This document shows positions 22,620 through 34,739 of a stretch of 64,000 bases of DNA, piece after piece. The position numbers and the translations under genes were made by a program. Under the pieces are notes generated by a model. It was given only the letters and a program-made list of their open reading frames with translations. It did not search any database and was not told where the DNA came from. This DNA is from Penicillium oxalicum (lineage: Eukaryota > Ascomycota > Eurotiomycetes > Eurotiales > Aspergillaceae). Location of the stretch: the NCBI RefSeq assembly GCF_001723175.1, contig NC_064651.1, positions 248,001-312,000 of the forward strand. The letters are read 5' to 3'. Each line of letters begins with the position of its first letter. Position 1 is the first letter of the stretch.

Positions 22620-24023
22620 TCACAACACGGTGGCCAGATGGCTTCGCACCGGCACATTCTCCTCCATTCCGGGTTCGGGGAAGCCAGAGACTTTGACACC
22701 CTTCCGGAAGAGCAGGCAGTAACTGGATCCACCAAAGTGGAACATGCCCATATCATCGCCTTTCTGCAGGTGATCTCCCTCTTTGACGGTGATATCGCAT
22801 GTAGATACTTCGACCATACCAACCCCGATGAATGCCATTAACCCAATAGAGGGCTCATCTGCCTCGATGAAGATCAGCGCTCGGGTCGCGGTCGCGGTAA
22901 TATAGGACTGAGACATTCTCTGGCCTTCCATCTTGATGCTTGCAGCATTGAATTTGGGGTTGCCCACACCCTCGAATAAGAGCTCGGAGAAGTAGGTACC
23001 ATCAATGACATATGCCTTCACCACCGTGCCGCTGACGGGTGCATGCCAGCGGTGGTAGCTCAGGGCGCTCAAGAAGGCCTGGTAGATAGTACCGCCAACA
23101 AAGGGCTCGGCCAGGTCGTCAAAGTGCATCATGTCCATCACAGAATAAGGCTGCGACTTGATCCAGAAAGTGTCCCGAGCCTGCAAGTTCTGTGCGACCC
23201 GGTAAGGCTTCGACTCGCATGCGTTCGCAATCACCTTGTCATTGTCGGGCTCGGCGACGGGTCGCATTCCCTCGGCGAACTTGCGGGTGAAAAAGTCGTC
23301 CCATGACTTGAAGCCAAAGTGTGGTGCCGAAGGATCACACTCGAACATATCCTGGAATTTCAAAGTCTCGACCGCAGTTGGACCAATTCTGGCCACGCGG
23401 GTGAGCTCGCGGTATCCCGTCTCACCAAACCAGCCATGAATGGTGTCGTTAAGCACTTCCGCTGAGGCTGGGGATTGCAAGTACTCTCCCCAGGCATTGA
23501 GCACTTTTTTTAGCATGGCATTGATCTCCGGGTCCAAGAATGCAGCACGGCCGCTAGGCGTCCACGTAGCCCAGTCAAGAAGGGTATTGATGGGGAGACC
23601 GACCAGGTCCACTCGATGAGCCTTGTCCGTCCATGAGGGAGCGGTAGTGAGAAGATAATTCAGCACTTGCAAGAAATGCTCATAATCGCGGATCCGAGCC
23701 GCGCCGTTTGGGTCACTGCAGTACGGCTCTTTTGGAGGGATCTCCTGGAACATGCCGGTAATGAGCATGTAAACTCGGGTGTTTGATTCGATCAATTGCT
23801 TGAATTCTTGGAGGACTGGTTGCAGCTCCTGCGGCGTCTGGTCCACCATGTTGATCACGCTCCCGAGCCATTTTCGGTGGTCTTCCTGGCTAGGTAGCAT
23901 CCTGCCGTTAACTCTACGTAGGTCGATCATCCTGTCTGTCAGAAAGAGGCCTGTGAGACAACGCGCCGCGGGGTCGCAAGGGCCTTACTTGTGTAGATGG
24001 TGAGCGTCCTGCTGGAACCTCAT
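22620..24023 (-). CDS. Pyruvoyl-type decarboxylase, PSD family with PSDC N-domain (PsiD-like)
   Basis: Two exons (24023..23989 and 23931..22620) joined by a 57-base intron encode 448 aa; without the first small exon the frame starts at 23930 (436 aa). Residues about 30-190 match the N-terminal extension typical of soluble fungal PSD-like decarboxylases. The catalytic half has SYHRWHAPVSGTVVKAYV (catalytic His and substrate pocket) and GMFHFGGSSYCLLF, where the GGSS replaces the LGST of true phosphatidylserine decarboxylases. Self-cleavage before Ser ~414 would create the pyruvoyl cofactor. No mitochondrial presequence or membrane segment is seen, unlike Psd1/Psd2. This architecture and motif set is that of PsiD and relatives, some of which decarboxylate aromatic amino acids such as tryptophan; others are uncharacterised. 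Substrate therefore unknown. No methyltransferase, P450 or kinase partner lies beside it. Confidence 0.85.
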
Positions 24024-27000
24024 TGTCTTGAGTGAGCGTCGAGGAAATTGTTAAATAAAAGATAACTAAAAGGATATGGAATCTGCTGCCTGATTCTTGT
24101 TGATAGATAGATAGCGGAAGAGATGAGTTATATAGAAATACCCCAACATTCATCAAAGCTTGGCGGTCGATCTTCAATCTTGCATACACGGGGATATCTG
24201 CTCAGACAGCTTTTGATTGTATCATCTTGAGGGGAAACCGGGAAAATTCCTCAACAGAACCCAGTTTCCAGTATGCAAAAAAAAGGAACTAGAGAGAGCC
24301 GTGTCCAAGCGCATCTACGTCGTTTACTTCAGCCAAGTCTGACGAAATTCTCGCTAAACCGAATGCGCGACTTTTGCCAAAAACGGGTCTAGGGGGTCAC
24401 GAGCTCGCAGGGGGAGGCTATCTAGCAGAGATCGGATTTGTTCGATCCACCGGGACAAGCCCAGCCAAGTCCAACCAGGATTGATGAGCTCACACAGTGA
24501 CCCTTAGCCTGCGAGCCCGTGACTATTGGACTCCCAACTTCTCCAGCGAGGGATGAATGCCAGGAGATCAGCCACAGCAATCGGTGAGCTAGTAATTTAC
24601 TACAGTCCCACCAATCGGTTCGAATATCGGATTAGTTATCCGGCGGGACTAGCATTGGTGAGATACGTCTTTATTTCCCGAACTGAAGATTTCCGGATCG
24701 AGAATCTGAATGACTCGGCAGCAAATATGGAGCAACTGAAAGCTTCAGGTTCAAACTTAACCACCAGCGGTAATCGCATCCAAGTTGTACATACAGCAGA
24801 TGGGCTGCCAGGTGCAACCTTTCCCATCTTTACCTCCCATTTACAGCCTCGCGTTTTATCAGATGATCGTCCATTAACTAAGGGGTCGAAGTGCCTTGTT
24901 TTTTTCCGGATCTTACCCTTCAATGTGGCCCGATCAAATAAGCTGCGTTTCGTTTGAGACGCCTCTTCTGCTAGAGAACCATCCCCCCCCCCCCCCCCCC
25001 CCCCCCCCACGTGTCAGCGTACGTCACCCGGAATTTGGCCGATTTTGTGGAATAGATTGCTCCGGAATTTTCAATCCGTGATCAACTCGGATAGTAAGGT
25101 GTGAAGTGGTCATCTCACAGATAGATGGCGGCGATCGCTTACTTTCTTTGGAGGCATGGAACATCAATGAGCGAGTCTGAGGTGGGACTCTTGCGGAGAG
25201 GCATCTAGGCGTATTCCAATCTCTTGAAGAAATCTATCTCTCCTAGGTCGTGTCATGCAATGTAATGCAATGCAGGTCGAAATCCTGTCTCGGGAATTCT
25301 TCACGGGGAAAAGATGGGTACACCGACATGAATCACGCACACCATCACAGTGTCGGGCCGAGAAAACCAAGCTACATCTGGGACATAAAGCCCTCCGCCA
25401 GAATGACGACCAGTTGCCGTCGATGATCTATGAAGTTCGAAGATTCAGTCCCTGAGTGCGCGCAATTTTCCAATCGCTTAACCTCTAGTGACAGATCGAT
25501 CATATCACTCTACATTTGACGAAATCAAGAAGGGTTCCACGGTGATGTAATAGTACAGTGGAATACTTCGATACCTGAATCTTGGAGCTCAAAGACTCTG
25601 CTTTTACTGGATTATTGTGTGATCTCTTGATCTACCAGAACTGGCTATTTATTTTCTTCTCATGATGTGAGTCTTGCGAATATCAGGGTCGATATCCTTA
25701 AGAGGGCGAAAGGCATTTGAGCGCTATTGCTGTCTTCAAGGGGGACCACCGCACAAGTTGTGTGGAGGGATAGGACGAGAAGACCACAGAGAGCTTCTCC
25801 GAGGGAATAAGAGCAATACACCACTGCTGAGAATGAGACACATTCTGGACCTACACAGGCAGGCATTGACTTTATGCCGTCAAGTCGTGGAGGATTTGGC
25901 GGGTTTCAAACACGGACGAGGGGGTTGCAAATCACTCGAGCGTTCAGTATACTTTAGCGCAAGATTTGCCCATCTCTCTAGATGCCGAAATGAGTTAGGT
26001 TTTTTTCCCTAGAACTTGAGACCCCGTATGGTAGCCGGGGCCGCAGACGTGAACGAAGTATACAATAGCGAGTTACGAACCACGCTACACCATGAGGTAC
26101 CTACTTGTGGTATAGTTTGTCAGCGAAAAAACTTGTTCCACAGTGTACACTCTCAAGGGAGTTCAATCAGAGAATCTGTTCCTGAAGGATCTGTAACTGC
26201 CCTCTTGTCAAACCATAGATGGTACATAATTTTCACTTTGGACCGAGCAAAGCTCTGGACTAAGAGCATAGAAAATTCTTTTTGACCGTGGCGATCAGGC
26301 CCGCACTGCTTATACTTCTTCGGCTCACGTGACAGAGTCTCCACCAAATCACAGATTGCAAGTGGTGATACGCTGTATCTTTGTTGTAAAAGCTCCAATT
26401 GGCTCATATGCGACAAGCCGCAGTAATTACGATAAGATTACCACTTCTATCGCGCCATTCGTATGTAAGCCTAATCAACCTGGCTGTCCACAACTCCGCA
26501 CGAACTTAATTCTAGACCAAATTGCCTCCTAAACAGACCTCATTTGACCGCCTGTGGCAACAAAGGCCCAGTCGACCAAACAATGAAAATTTCCTCTCGT
26601 CCCCTCTCCACTCAAGTAGCTTTATGGAGAGTGGAGACTATTCTGGGATAAGGCCCGAGATGATTAAGAAGATTCTGCATGACTGTCATGATGTTGAACA
26701 TCGCCATCAAGCATACATCAATACGTTGAAGCGGTTAAACTGCATGTAGTCTATTCCCAGCCGAGAAAACATCCCCAGGTGTATGCTGAGGTGCTCGGAC
26801 TGCTCAGACCTGAATTGTAGCGGGTGGCTTTCGGCACGAGCCTTCGCCGAAGCCCTGTCTTTACATCTTCTCGTGCTATTGGTTCAAGATCTTTACCTCG
26901 TGAGACCTAGATTGCGCTTTACTCACCCCTAATATCAACCGAAGATTTTCCGGCAAAATTACGCGAGTCATGCGGTCTCCAGGAGAGAAGAGGGAAGTCC

Positions 27001-28508
27001 CGGAAATGCTGCATTATTTGGCAAGCTGGTACTGTCTCTGTTCCTCACACGATAGGCTAGAATGGGTGGGTCTTCTTTTTGAAGGGGAGAATTCGAAAGG
27101 CGCGAGACTAGCCATCCTTATTCTCCTGATTTTAGTTCCGATCCAACCACCAAAATATGTTCATTAGAACCACATTCCAATTGAAGTCATTAATGGGCAC
27201 AGAAACCCCTGTAAGTTGTAGCCTTAGTTATGTGATATCAAGGCCTCGAATGTGCGAGTAAGATATACGTTGGAGTTGAGTGCCTCCATTGTGTGCATGC
27301 CTTTTTCTCTTGTAATGCATGTCTCGCAATTTATGGGGCTTTACCGGGCTCCGAGACACTGCGGAACTCACCTCTTTTGATGTAGTAGTGAGCAATCCGA
27401 AAAATCTACTCCAATAGAGTAAATCCACATTATCCTTATCAGTCAATGATCGGGGAGTACGGTGGCCAAATGGGGGTACAAATCTTGGATCGATCGTCAT
27501 TCAACAAATTTTAGAGTGGAGCTCCGAGGATCTACCGACCGGTCGATCATGCCCGGTCAACGAACGAGGGAAGGAAGCCTCTGACTGACGTAGCGGTAAA
27601 GAGTACTCAAATTTCTCCCATGAGAATTGTTGCATAATTTTTCAGGTCCCATCTCTTATTTTATCCGAGCAGTCTGTACTCCAAAATACCTTTTGCCGCG
27701 AAGAGAAAACAATTCCATTTGTATTGGCCCCTTCTTTTTTTCCAATCTCGAACCAAGCTGCGAGCCGGCGGAAGACTCGGCATGCCGATCGTGTAAGCGG
27801 GGCCGGGTGCAAGGCATGCCGACGATGATTCGGGAGTATCAAAAAGTCGGTAGGGAGTCGGTCCGTTCTCGGCTTATCAACTCTCATTCTACATCGGGCA
27901 GCCCCCGAATCTGGCCTGGAAGATTACCAGGTGGCGTTTCAATTTTGATATGTGATTCGTGAAGGTTGCTCTTGGCCCACTAGGCTGCTGCATAGTGCAT
28001 ACTGTGCATAGATTTGCTGATTCTGATTGAGCCGTCAAGGTTTTCTGTTGGACTCGCCGCACCATCATGGCAGGCCAACCAGTGTGTAGATATCTGATAG
28101 TCACTGAAACTTACGGTGTCTCCGTAGTGTGTTCCTGAGTATCCATAAAATCAACAGGGTCGGAAAGACGTTCCTCGGCGGGCAACCTAGACCGAGGCCG
28201 AATCACAAATGCTGCTCAATCTTGTTGAATCAAGTGGATGGCTCGATATGTTCGTGTCACGAACTACGCCCCACGTCCGACTTTGTACGTCCAATCATGG
28301 ACTTTGTCAAGTCTGTTCGAAAGCTGTGGGCTAGTCATGATCCCCCTCATATCCGGGTTCCCAGTGCTTGTCAATCCGGACTTTTTCGGATGACGACAGC
28401 TGTACCCAAATTCTCTTTCTACTGTCGAGTATTTCTACCAACCCTGGGCGCTTTCCATTTAAGAACATTAACTCTTTTTCACACAGCACACTCGACACAA
28501 TCCTCGCC
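24024..28508. other. Gene-poor region, 4.5 kb
   Basis: No supported gene. Open frames at 24526..24957 (+, 143 codons), 25674..26012 (+), 26153..26416 (-) and 27627..27962 (+) are isolated, lack family resemblance and have no splice partners I can find. The stretch includes a 26-C homopolymer at 24983..25008. The last 500 bases probably contain the promoter of the DHA1 transporter. Confidence 0.45.
24983..25008. repeat. 26-base poly-C tract
   Basis: Uninterrupted run of 26 C, directly followed by ACGTG. Its true length is uncertain because such runs are error-prone. Confidence 0.85.
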
Positions 28509-30164
28509 ATGAAGTCAAAACAAGAACAACCGCAGTCTTTCATGGCTGCGCACGATGAGAATGCATCTTCCAATGGTGTGACCACAAGTCATGAGGAAGC
28601 CTCGCGAAAAGGCTGGATCGTGGGAGGGAAATACCGCTCAAATCTAGGCGAGGAGGACTCACAAGACTTCGACAGTCAATTGTTGCAAGAGGTGGACATT
28701 GACCTTCCCTTGACCGTGACCAATCCGGTGGAACACAATGGCCAACACTTCATCGTACTGGAATTCGCGGACGGTGACAAGGAGAATCCCTTCAATTGGA
28801 GTCAAAAGAGAAAGGCTTTCATTAGTCTTTTGCTTTGCATGATGACTCTTTTCATCGGTCTTGCCACGACAGCATACAGCTCGGGTATCACTCGCATGAC
28901 CGATGATTTCGGAGTTTCGTCTGAGCTGGGACAGCTGGGTCTGTTCACGTTCAACTTTACCTGCGCTCTTGCACCGCTCTTTCTGGCGCCCTTCTGTGAG
29001 TTGGCTGGACGTAGAGTGATCTACGTTGGCGCTTACGTCTGCTTCGCCATCATGTTCATCGGCCTGTCGCTGGGCAAAAACATCGCCACTATCCTGGTTT
29101 GCCGTGCCTTACTTGGTCTCTTTGGCTGTGTTGGTACTATTCTTGTGGGTGGTACCTTTGGAGACATGTATACTCCGGCTCACCGTGCGATCCCTATGGC
29201 CTCTTTCGCCTTTGTTGCCATCTTCGGTACAGTGGCTGCGCCCATCTACGCTGGTTTCATTGACCAAGCCCTCGGCTGGCGGTGGATTGAGGGTATCCAG
29301 GGTTTGGCCAACATTCCCTTGGTCATCATCATCGCCGTCTTCCTCCCTGAAACCCGAGGTGGTGTCACGCTCACCAAGCGGGCCAAGGCGATCCGCCAAT
29401 CTACCGGTGACGAGCGATACGTGACTCAAAACGATCTTGAAGCCCCCGGTATCAAGGAGATGCTCCACAGTTCCTCCGTGAAGGCGATTCAGATGCTCTT
29501 TTCTGAGCCTGTCGTCTTTGCGTTTGGTCTTTGGATCAGTTTCGCTTGGTTCCTGACTTTCCTTTTCCTCTCCGCTATCCCCATCACCTACCAGGAGAAG
29601 CGCGGCTGGGGTGAAGGTGTTTCGGGTCTGCCTTATATTGCGCTTTGCGTTGGCACAACTATTGGCTTTGGTCTGAACTTCTTCCAAATTCGCAAGTACG
29701 AGTCGATTGTAGCCGACCCCAACAAGCAGGCCCAGCCTGAAGCCCGACTCTACGGCGCCCTGTGCGGTGCCGTGTGGCTCCCCGTTGGCCTCTTCATCTA
29801 CAGCTTCACCCAGTACAAGGACCTGTTCTGGTTCGGTCCCATTGTGGGTCTCATCCTGATCGCCATCGGCATCTTCTTCATCTTCGAGTCCTGCTACAGC
29901 TATACCTCTGACTGCTACGGCGAGAACTCGTCATCCGCCATTGCCGGTCAAGGTTTCATGCGTAACACCCTCGGCGCCGTCTCGCCCCTGTTCGCCTCAC
30001 AATTCTTCCACAACTTGGGGAGTCAATATGCCGGTCTTCTTCTGGCTCTCATCGCCACCCTCTTGACCTTCATTCCGTTCATTCTTTTCAAGTTTGGACC
30101 TGCCCTGCGAGCACGGTCTAAGCTGGCCAGCTCCACTGTCAGCAAGGGGACTGGAAGTCTTTGA
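28509..30164 (+). CDS. MFS transporter, DHA1 family
   Basis: Intronless 551-aa frame starting at the ATG at 28509; the frame stays open to 28368 but without a better start. A polar, acidic N-terminus of about 110 residues ends in NPFNWSQKRKAFI, the NP-x-NW motif before TM1 of fungal DHA1 drug:H+ antiporters (TPO and FLR type). Twelve hydrophobic segments follow. CELAGRRVIYVGAY is the loop 2-3 motif and a long central loop (about residues 275-330) separates the halves. TM11-12 contain GQGFMRNTLGAVSPLFA, usual for DHA1 proteins. The likely role is plasma-membrane efflux of drugs, polyamines or metabolites; the substrate cannot be read from sequence. The gene stands alone next to the 5S-rich island. 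Confidence 0.92.
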   Translation: MKSKQEQPQSFMAAHDENASSNGVTTSHEEASRKGWIVGGKYRSNLGEEDSQDFDSQLLQEVDIDLPLTVTNPVEHNGQHFIVLEFADGDKENPFNWSQKRKAFISLLLCMMTLFIGLATTAYSSGITRMTDDFGVSSELGQLGLFTFNFTCALAPLFLAPFCELAGRRVIYVGAYVCFAIMFIGLSLGKNIATILVCRALLGLFGCVGTILVGGTFGDMYTPAHRAIPMASFAFVAIFGTVAAPIYAGFIDQALGWRWIEGIQGLANIPLVIIIAVFLPETRGGVTLTKRAKAIRQSTGDERYVTQNDLEAPGIKEMLHSSSVKAIQMLFSEPVVFAFGLWISFAWFLTFLFLSAIPITYQEKRGWGEGVSGLPYIALCVGTTIGFGLNFFQIRKYESIVADPNKQAQPEARLYGALCGAVWLPVGLFIYSFTQYKDLFWFGPIVGLILIAIGIFFIFESCYSYTSDCYGENSSSAIAGQGFMRNTLGAVSPLFASQFFHNLGSQYAGLLLALIATLLTFIPFILFKFGPALRARSKLASSTVSKGTGSL

Positions 30165-30442
30165 TTCGCAATTTAAACCTACTGCATAGCCACATTTTTA
30201 GAGCAATTTTTCAAATGATATTTCTATGACCCAGAAGCCAGGAACCAATGAATTCCATGCCCTCAAGGCTTCAGAAGAAGCATTTTGCAAATGAGGCTAT
30301 CCTTCGTGCATACTTGTGCATTCTGTAGATTTAATTCAATACGAAATACCTTTTGACCAAAGAAGTCAAGTTGGTCGGAAGAACAGAGCCTGGTGGCTGC
30401 TGTATTTAATGCTTCATATTCTCAAAATTGGCAATTACACGC
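30165..30442. other. Spacer before first 5S doublet
   Basis: AT-rich 278-base spacer with the 3' UTR of the transporter gene. Nothing else seen. Confidence 0.5.
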
Positions 30443-30561
30443 ACATACGACCATAGGGTGTGGAGAACAGGGCTTCCCGTCCGCTCAGCCGTACTTAAGC
30501 CACACGCCGGTCAGTTAGTAGTATGGTGGGTGACCACATGCGAATCCTGACTGTTGTATGT
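30443..30561 (+). rRNA. 5S ribosomal RNA (variant A, copy 1)
   Basis: Full-length fungal 5S sequence starting ACATACGACCATAGGGTG and ending TTGTATGTTT, with closing helix I between the ends and the internal A-box/C-box region intact. It is followed by a T run for Pol III termination. The variant shows GAGAACAGGG and ACTTAAG. The internal helix pairs GTCAG with CTGAC. Confidence 0.95.
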
Positions 30562-30738
30562 TTTTAGGATTTTTGTCTAGTCTTCCTATAATCTCAAGGA
30601 GACCAAAGTCCGAAATAAGATCAAGGGAGAGATGTTATGTAGATTTTAATACCTTTATAAGTATTTTAAGTCGCTTCTTTAACTTACCTAGTTCGATATG
30701 CGTAAAGGTATATGAACTATAAATATTACTAACAAAAC

Positions 30739-30857
30739 ACATACGACCATAGGGTGTGGAAAATAGGGCTTCCCGTCCGCTCAGCCGTACTCAAGCCACA
30801 CGCCGGCCAGTTAGTAGTATGGTGGGTGACCACATGCGAATCCTTGCTGTTGTATGT
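30739..30857 (+). rRNA. 5S ribosomal RNA (variant B, copy 1)
   Basis: Second full-length 5S copy, 296 bases after the first and on the same strand. It carries the variant-B marks GAAAATAGGG and ACTCAAG. One position of the helix reads GCCAG against CTTGC, leaving a C:T mismatch, so this copy may be weaker or decaying. A T run follows. Confidence 0.93.
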
Positions 30858-33800
30858 TTTAATGAATCATTTTTACCTATTCTTTCGGGTTTTTGTTTTA
30901 GGCGAGGTAATCCGAGTGTCGGTAATCATGCAGTCTAGGAAGATCATGAGACTGTTAGCATAGAGACAGAAGGCTCTTTGAGACTTTTTTGGGCCTAGAT
31001 ATTTTCTTCCAATCTAGAGGCGAATCTTGGCAGATGGCAACGTTCATTTCATAGTTCGTCAGTTGCACTTGCGCACATTTTGCACAAAGGTCCGAAATTT
31101 TTGAAACTCCTAGCGCAGATGTGATGCAGTATTTGGTGTCTCGAGACTGGCTAGTTCCAACCCTCCGGAGCGCACCTTCGATGACTACGGTCGGTCTCAG
31201 ACACCACCGATGTGGATTTTACGCTTTTTCAATGCGTTACCTCTTCGGAAAGGCTTGAACGATGATAAAGCCTCCGCTGCTGTCAGACGTGATTACGAGT
31301 CCACTTGCAACACCGCCCTGGAGTATGTTGCCAAACATGAATTCGAGCCGCGAAGCGCATTTTGATCCTCTGTAAAACCACGACCGCGAAATATCTTCGA
31401 AGAATTGTCCCTTTGCAACATCTGCTCCAGTCAAACTACACCATAGCTCTAGTAGTCAACGGCTAGGCCATATCTTTTCCCCTCCATTTACTCGGGTACA
31501 AGATATAGTATTGTTCCAAGGCTACCTTATCGTACAGAATGTCTGGACTGTCGGATGCGCATCCAAAATCAGTTAGCATCGCCTCGGGAGGCTTATAGCC
31601 CCGAATTCGAAGTATATTATCTAGTTTGATATCTCTATAATAGCTGCTGTGGCTTCAAAAGGAATTCATAGTGTCTCAAAGCTGAGCAAAGAAAATCCCT
31701 CGTCCGGTAATCGACATATGCATTTGAATCTTATAGGGAGCGAACTGTTGTATTCAATAGAAGTGATATAATAATTGATTATCTGTGATGTTGACCGAAG
31801 TGGATATTCACTTATCATCAAGACGTGTCCTAATCCTAGTCCGAGGAGGTGTAAGTCGAAGAAGAGCTACCTATATAAGAAGGTGTTTTGGTATTACTGA
31901 CTTAGTATTCCTTCGAGCCTTCGTATAGTGAATCTCACAAGCGTTTGAAATCTGTTCTTAGCTTACACTTATAGTCAGAGACCGCTTCTCTCAAGGTGAC
32001 AGGTAAGGGATATAGGGAACTAACACAGCTAAATTTCGATATACGCCTAGCCATTTATATCTCTCGGTTCACAAAATACTCATTCCTTCTCGACTTCAAA
32101 ATGCGCTTCGTAACTGCTGGTAAACGTGACCGAGCGTTGATAACCGTATAGAAACTTTTATACGCCCCTTTCGGGATCAGGTGTTGGAATATCCAATCGC
32201 CCCATCGAGAGTCATTCTCATGAGGTGTAGGCAATATTAAGACATGACTGTCCGCATGAAATTCACGGAAGAAATGCGCTAATTCCAGCTCATGTCGCTC
32301 GCCCTCTTCGGGCGTACAGATGACGTAACGTAGTGTGAAAATACCGTCACTTGCCCATCACGATAGTGCTTTTTGCTTGGATTCAACGCGGGTGCGCAGT
32401 GAAGATCTCGGCGATAGAAGGAACGTAGCGACCACCCTATTTGACCAATTTCATAAGCCAGGCTGGTAGGGTTTCTGATGTCCAAAGTGATCGATCCCTG
32501 AAGTCCAGCTGCTATCACACCTCGGACAGGTCACAAGCTCGGATTGTATTGGCCGCCGAAGCAATTTTTGTCTCTCTAGAGCTGAGGGCGTAACCATCCA
32601 ATGCTGATGTGTCTCATGATGGGGTAGATCAGGAGACGCACGATGTATCGGCGCAGAGTCGATTCATACCCACCTGTAGAGGCACCTGCTCTGTCCTTGA
32701 CTTCATCTCAGCTCTGTGAAATTGGGCCTCCTCTTGGAGCATTTTGACTGCCTCGCCATACGAGACAGCCATTTTTCCTCAGTTTGAATATAGTATCTCC
32801 TTGTTGTCACTAGCCGTTGCCTACAAGGGCCATGTTCTATGTATAATTCACGATCACATCACATCTTTATTTTCAAGTATACAGAGAGCTTGGTTCATGT
32901 TTTATCGGATGTGCCAATTTTATGTACGAAGACGCCTTTTTGCTTCTTGAATTGCAAGAGCAGGGCTCATCCAGCATCAAATTTCCGACATCCGTGATTT
33001 GAGGGTTATGTACGGAAACTGGTATACAACCCGGCTCTTGTTACCATGGTCAATGATTGTGGCATTGGGAGTCTCCTTGTCTTTCCATTGTTTTTTAAAC
33101 CCCAAAGTTCTCCACATTTACTGGTCTACTTGAGGCTCGCAATTTACGCGGGTCATGAAGAATTTGTGCTCCCCCTCGTGCGAGGGACATATTGGAACAT
33201 ACCAAGCATCCAAAACATCACCAGGCCACAAGCAGTGCCAGCATTCGCTTTTGTCACTTCAGTATTGTACAATCTCTCTGCGCCATCGCATTTATTTTTA
33301 CCCCAAAAACGTCTGTTTCCTGGTATATGACTCGGTCTGTGACATTTATGCTCGAAACTTAGATTAGACGAAGCAAATGAGGCCCCTTAGTGGTCAAATC
33401 AGGTTTGTTCTATTTGTGGTCTCTCATCATGATGTGCAGATTTTGCGTGGGTGTTCTCGTTTCCCGTGAAGTGGTATAGTTTGACGCGCCTAGACATATC
33501 GTCAAGTTGTTACAGTAGGATGCACGTTGAGCACCGCAGAGGTCGAGATCGAGATTGAAGTATTTCTCTGGTTGCGCCCCATGACTGCATCGATGCTTCG
33601 GGGGGCGCCGTCTGTGATTCATGCGCTCCTTCGTCCAGATGTCCAGGTCGGGGCGCAACAAATGGCTCAACTTGATTCCAGCTGTACTATAACAGCCTAA
33701 GGAATGGTGGTTATCTGTCTGTCACGGTCGCATTTATGATTGCCCGCGATGCGAGTGAATCGGAAGCTCCGAGTGGAGGAAGCGGTTGGAGAGCTTGGAG

Positions 33801-34162
33801 TTGCCAAGAATCGGCTCAGACTTGGATGATCCCTCAGAATCAAAGCATCGTGGAAGTGGCAGTCATCCTGACTATTATTAGCATGGAATATGAAGTAACT
33901 TCACTCTATGGGTGTGAACCCCGTCTCATGAAAATATCTGCTAAAGAACTCAATTATCGCCGCCAGTCGAATAGTTAACTAGGCCTCATTAGCACCAATA
34001 ATAGCAGCAAGCTAACCTCGGAGGTTGCATTCAAGACACGATCATGATCCTGGCGGGAGGGCCGATGAGTAATGCGCCTTTTTCAGCCCCGCAGCATCCC
34101 CGTCATTTTTCTTGATTACCTCGGAGTTCGTCAATCCTAAATTTACATAGCTATCATCTACA
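30858..34162. other. AT-rich, apparently degenerate DNA, 3.3 kb
   Basis: I see no intact gene. Minus-strand open fragments at 31237..31434 and 32279..32518 could be relics of coding DNA but I cannot name a family. A TG...CA-bounded segment with a TATA-like core (31789..31966) faintly resembles a solo LTR. Confidence 0.4.
31789..31966. mobile_element. Possible decayed solo LTR
   Basis: The segment begins TGTTG and ends ACA, has CTATATAAG near 31871, and is followed by CTTATAGTCAGAGACCGC, vaguely like a degenerate primer-binding site. No target-site duplication or second copy is visible. Weak call. Confidence 0.2.
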
Positions 34163-34739
34163 ATGGCGTGTAAATTCGCTGTGAAGTCCTTGGATCATCT
34201 CGTACTCACAGTGCGATCCATTCCCGAGACGGTAGCCTTCTACACTACCCACCTGGGAATGCGCCACGAGGTCTTCACTTCTCCCGCCAATCCTGCGATC
34301 CAAAGGTAAATTACCTGAAAATCAGGGAAGGAACACCAAATGCTGATCTTTCTAGGAACGCTCTAGTATTCGGCAATCAAAAGATCAATCTTCACCAATC
34401 CGGTAAAGAATTCGAGCCCAAGGCCCGGAATGTTCAGCTAGGAAGTGCAGATCTGTGCTTTCTGACGGATGAGAACGTCGAAAAGGTCTTGCAGGTTTTT
34501 AAGGATGCTAAGCTTGAGGTACTCACGCCTAATACCATGCATGAGGCTTGATACTGACAAACGTCTTGTAGGTCTTGGAGGGTGCCAAGGTTGTAGACAG
34601 GACAGGCGCCGTGGGGAAGCTCCGAAGCGTTTATGTTCGGGATCCCGATGGTAATCTGGTCGAGTACGTTTTTCCCGTGTCTACTTCCATCAGAGCTTTG
34701 AGCTAACTATGCAGGATCTCCAACTATACTTCGGTATAA
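34163..34739 (+). CDS. VOC/glyoxalase-fold protein (GLOD5-like)
   Basis: Four exons (34163..34305, 34356..34518, 34572..34663, 34715..34739) with introns of 50, 53 and 51 bases encode 140 aa. The chain opens MACKFAVKSLDHLVLTV and continues FYTTHLGMRHEVF, KINLHQSGKEFEPKA, SADLCFLTDE and VYVRDPDGNLVEISNY. That is the full course of glyoxalase-domain-containing protein 5-type VOC proteins. The usual metal ligands appear: His12, the His of INLHQ and the Glu of NLVE. Members are small metalloenzymes of mostly unknown substrate, annotated as glyoxalase or bleomycin-resistance-like. The gene is intact although its neighbours on the right are broken. It is easily missed because no exon exceeds 55 codons. 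Confidence 0.88.

Noticed and set aside
9260..24023. A secondary-metabolite cluster linking the monooxygenase and PsiD-like decarboxylase
   Set aside because: They are separated by a vWA protein, a nuclease, an ankyrin protein and an unknown gene, with no core enzyme, regulator or transporter among them.
24526..24957. 143-codon + frame starting MDSQLLQRGMNARRS
   Set aside because: Isolated, no recognisable domain or splice partners, and ends beside a poly-C run. Probably chance.
29109..29687. 192-codon minus frame within the DHA1 transporter
   Set aside because: Antisense shadow of the transporter; composition is the reverse of hydrophobic codons.
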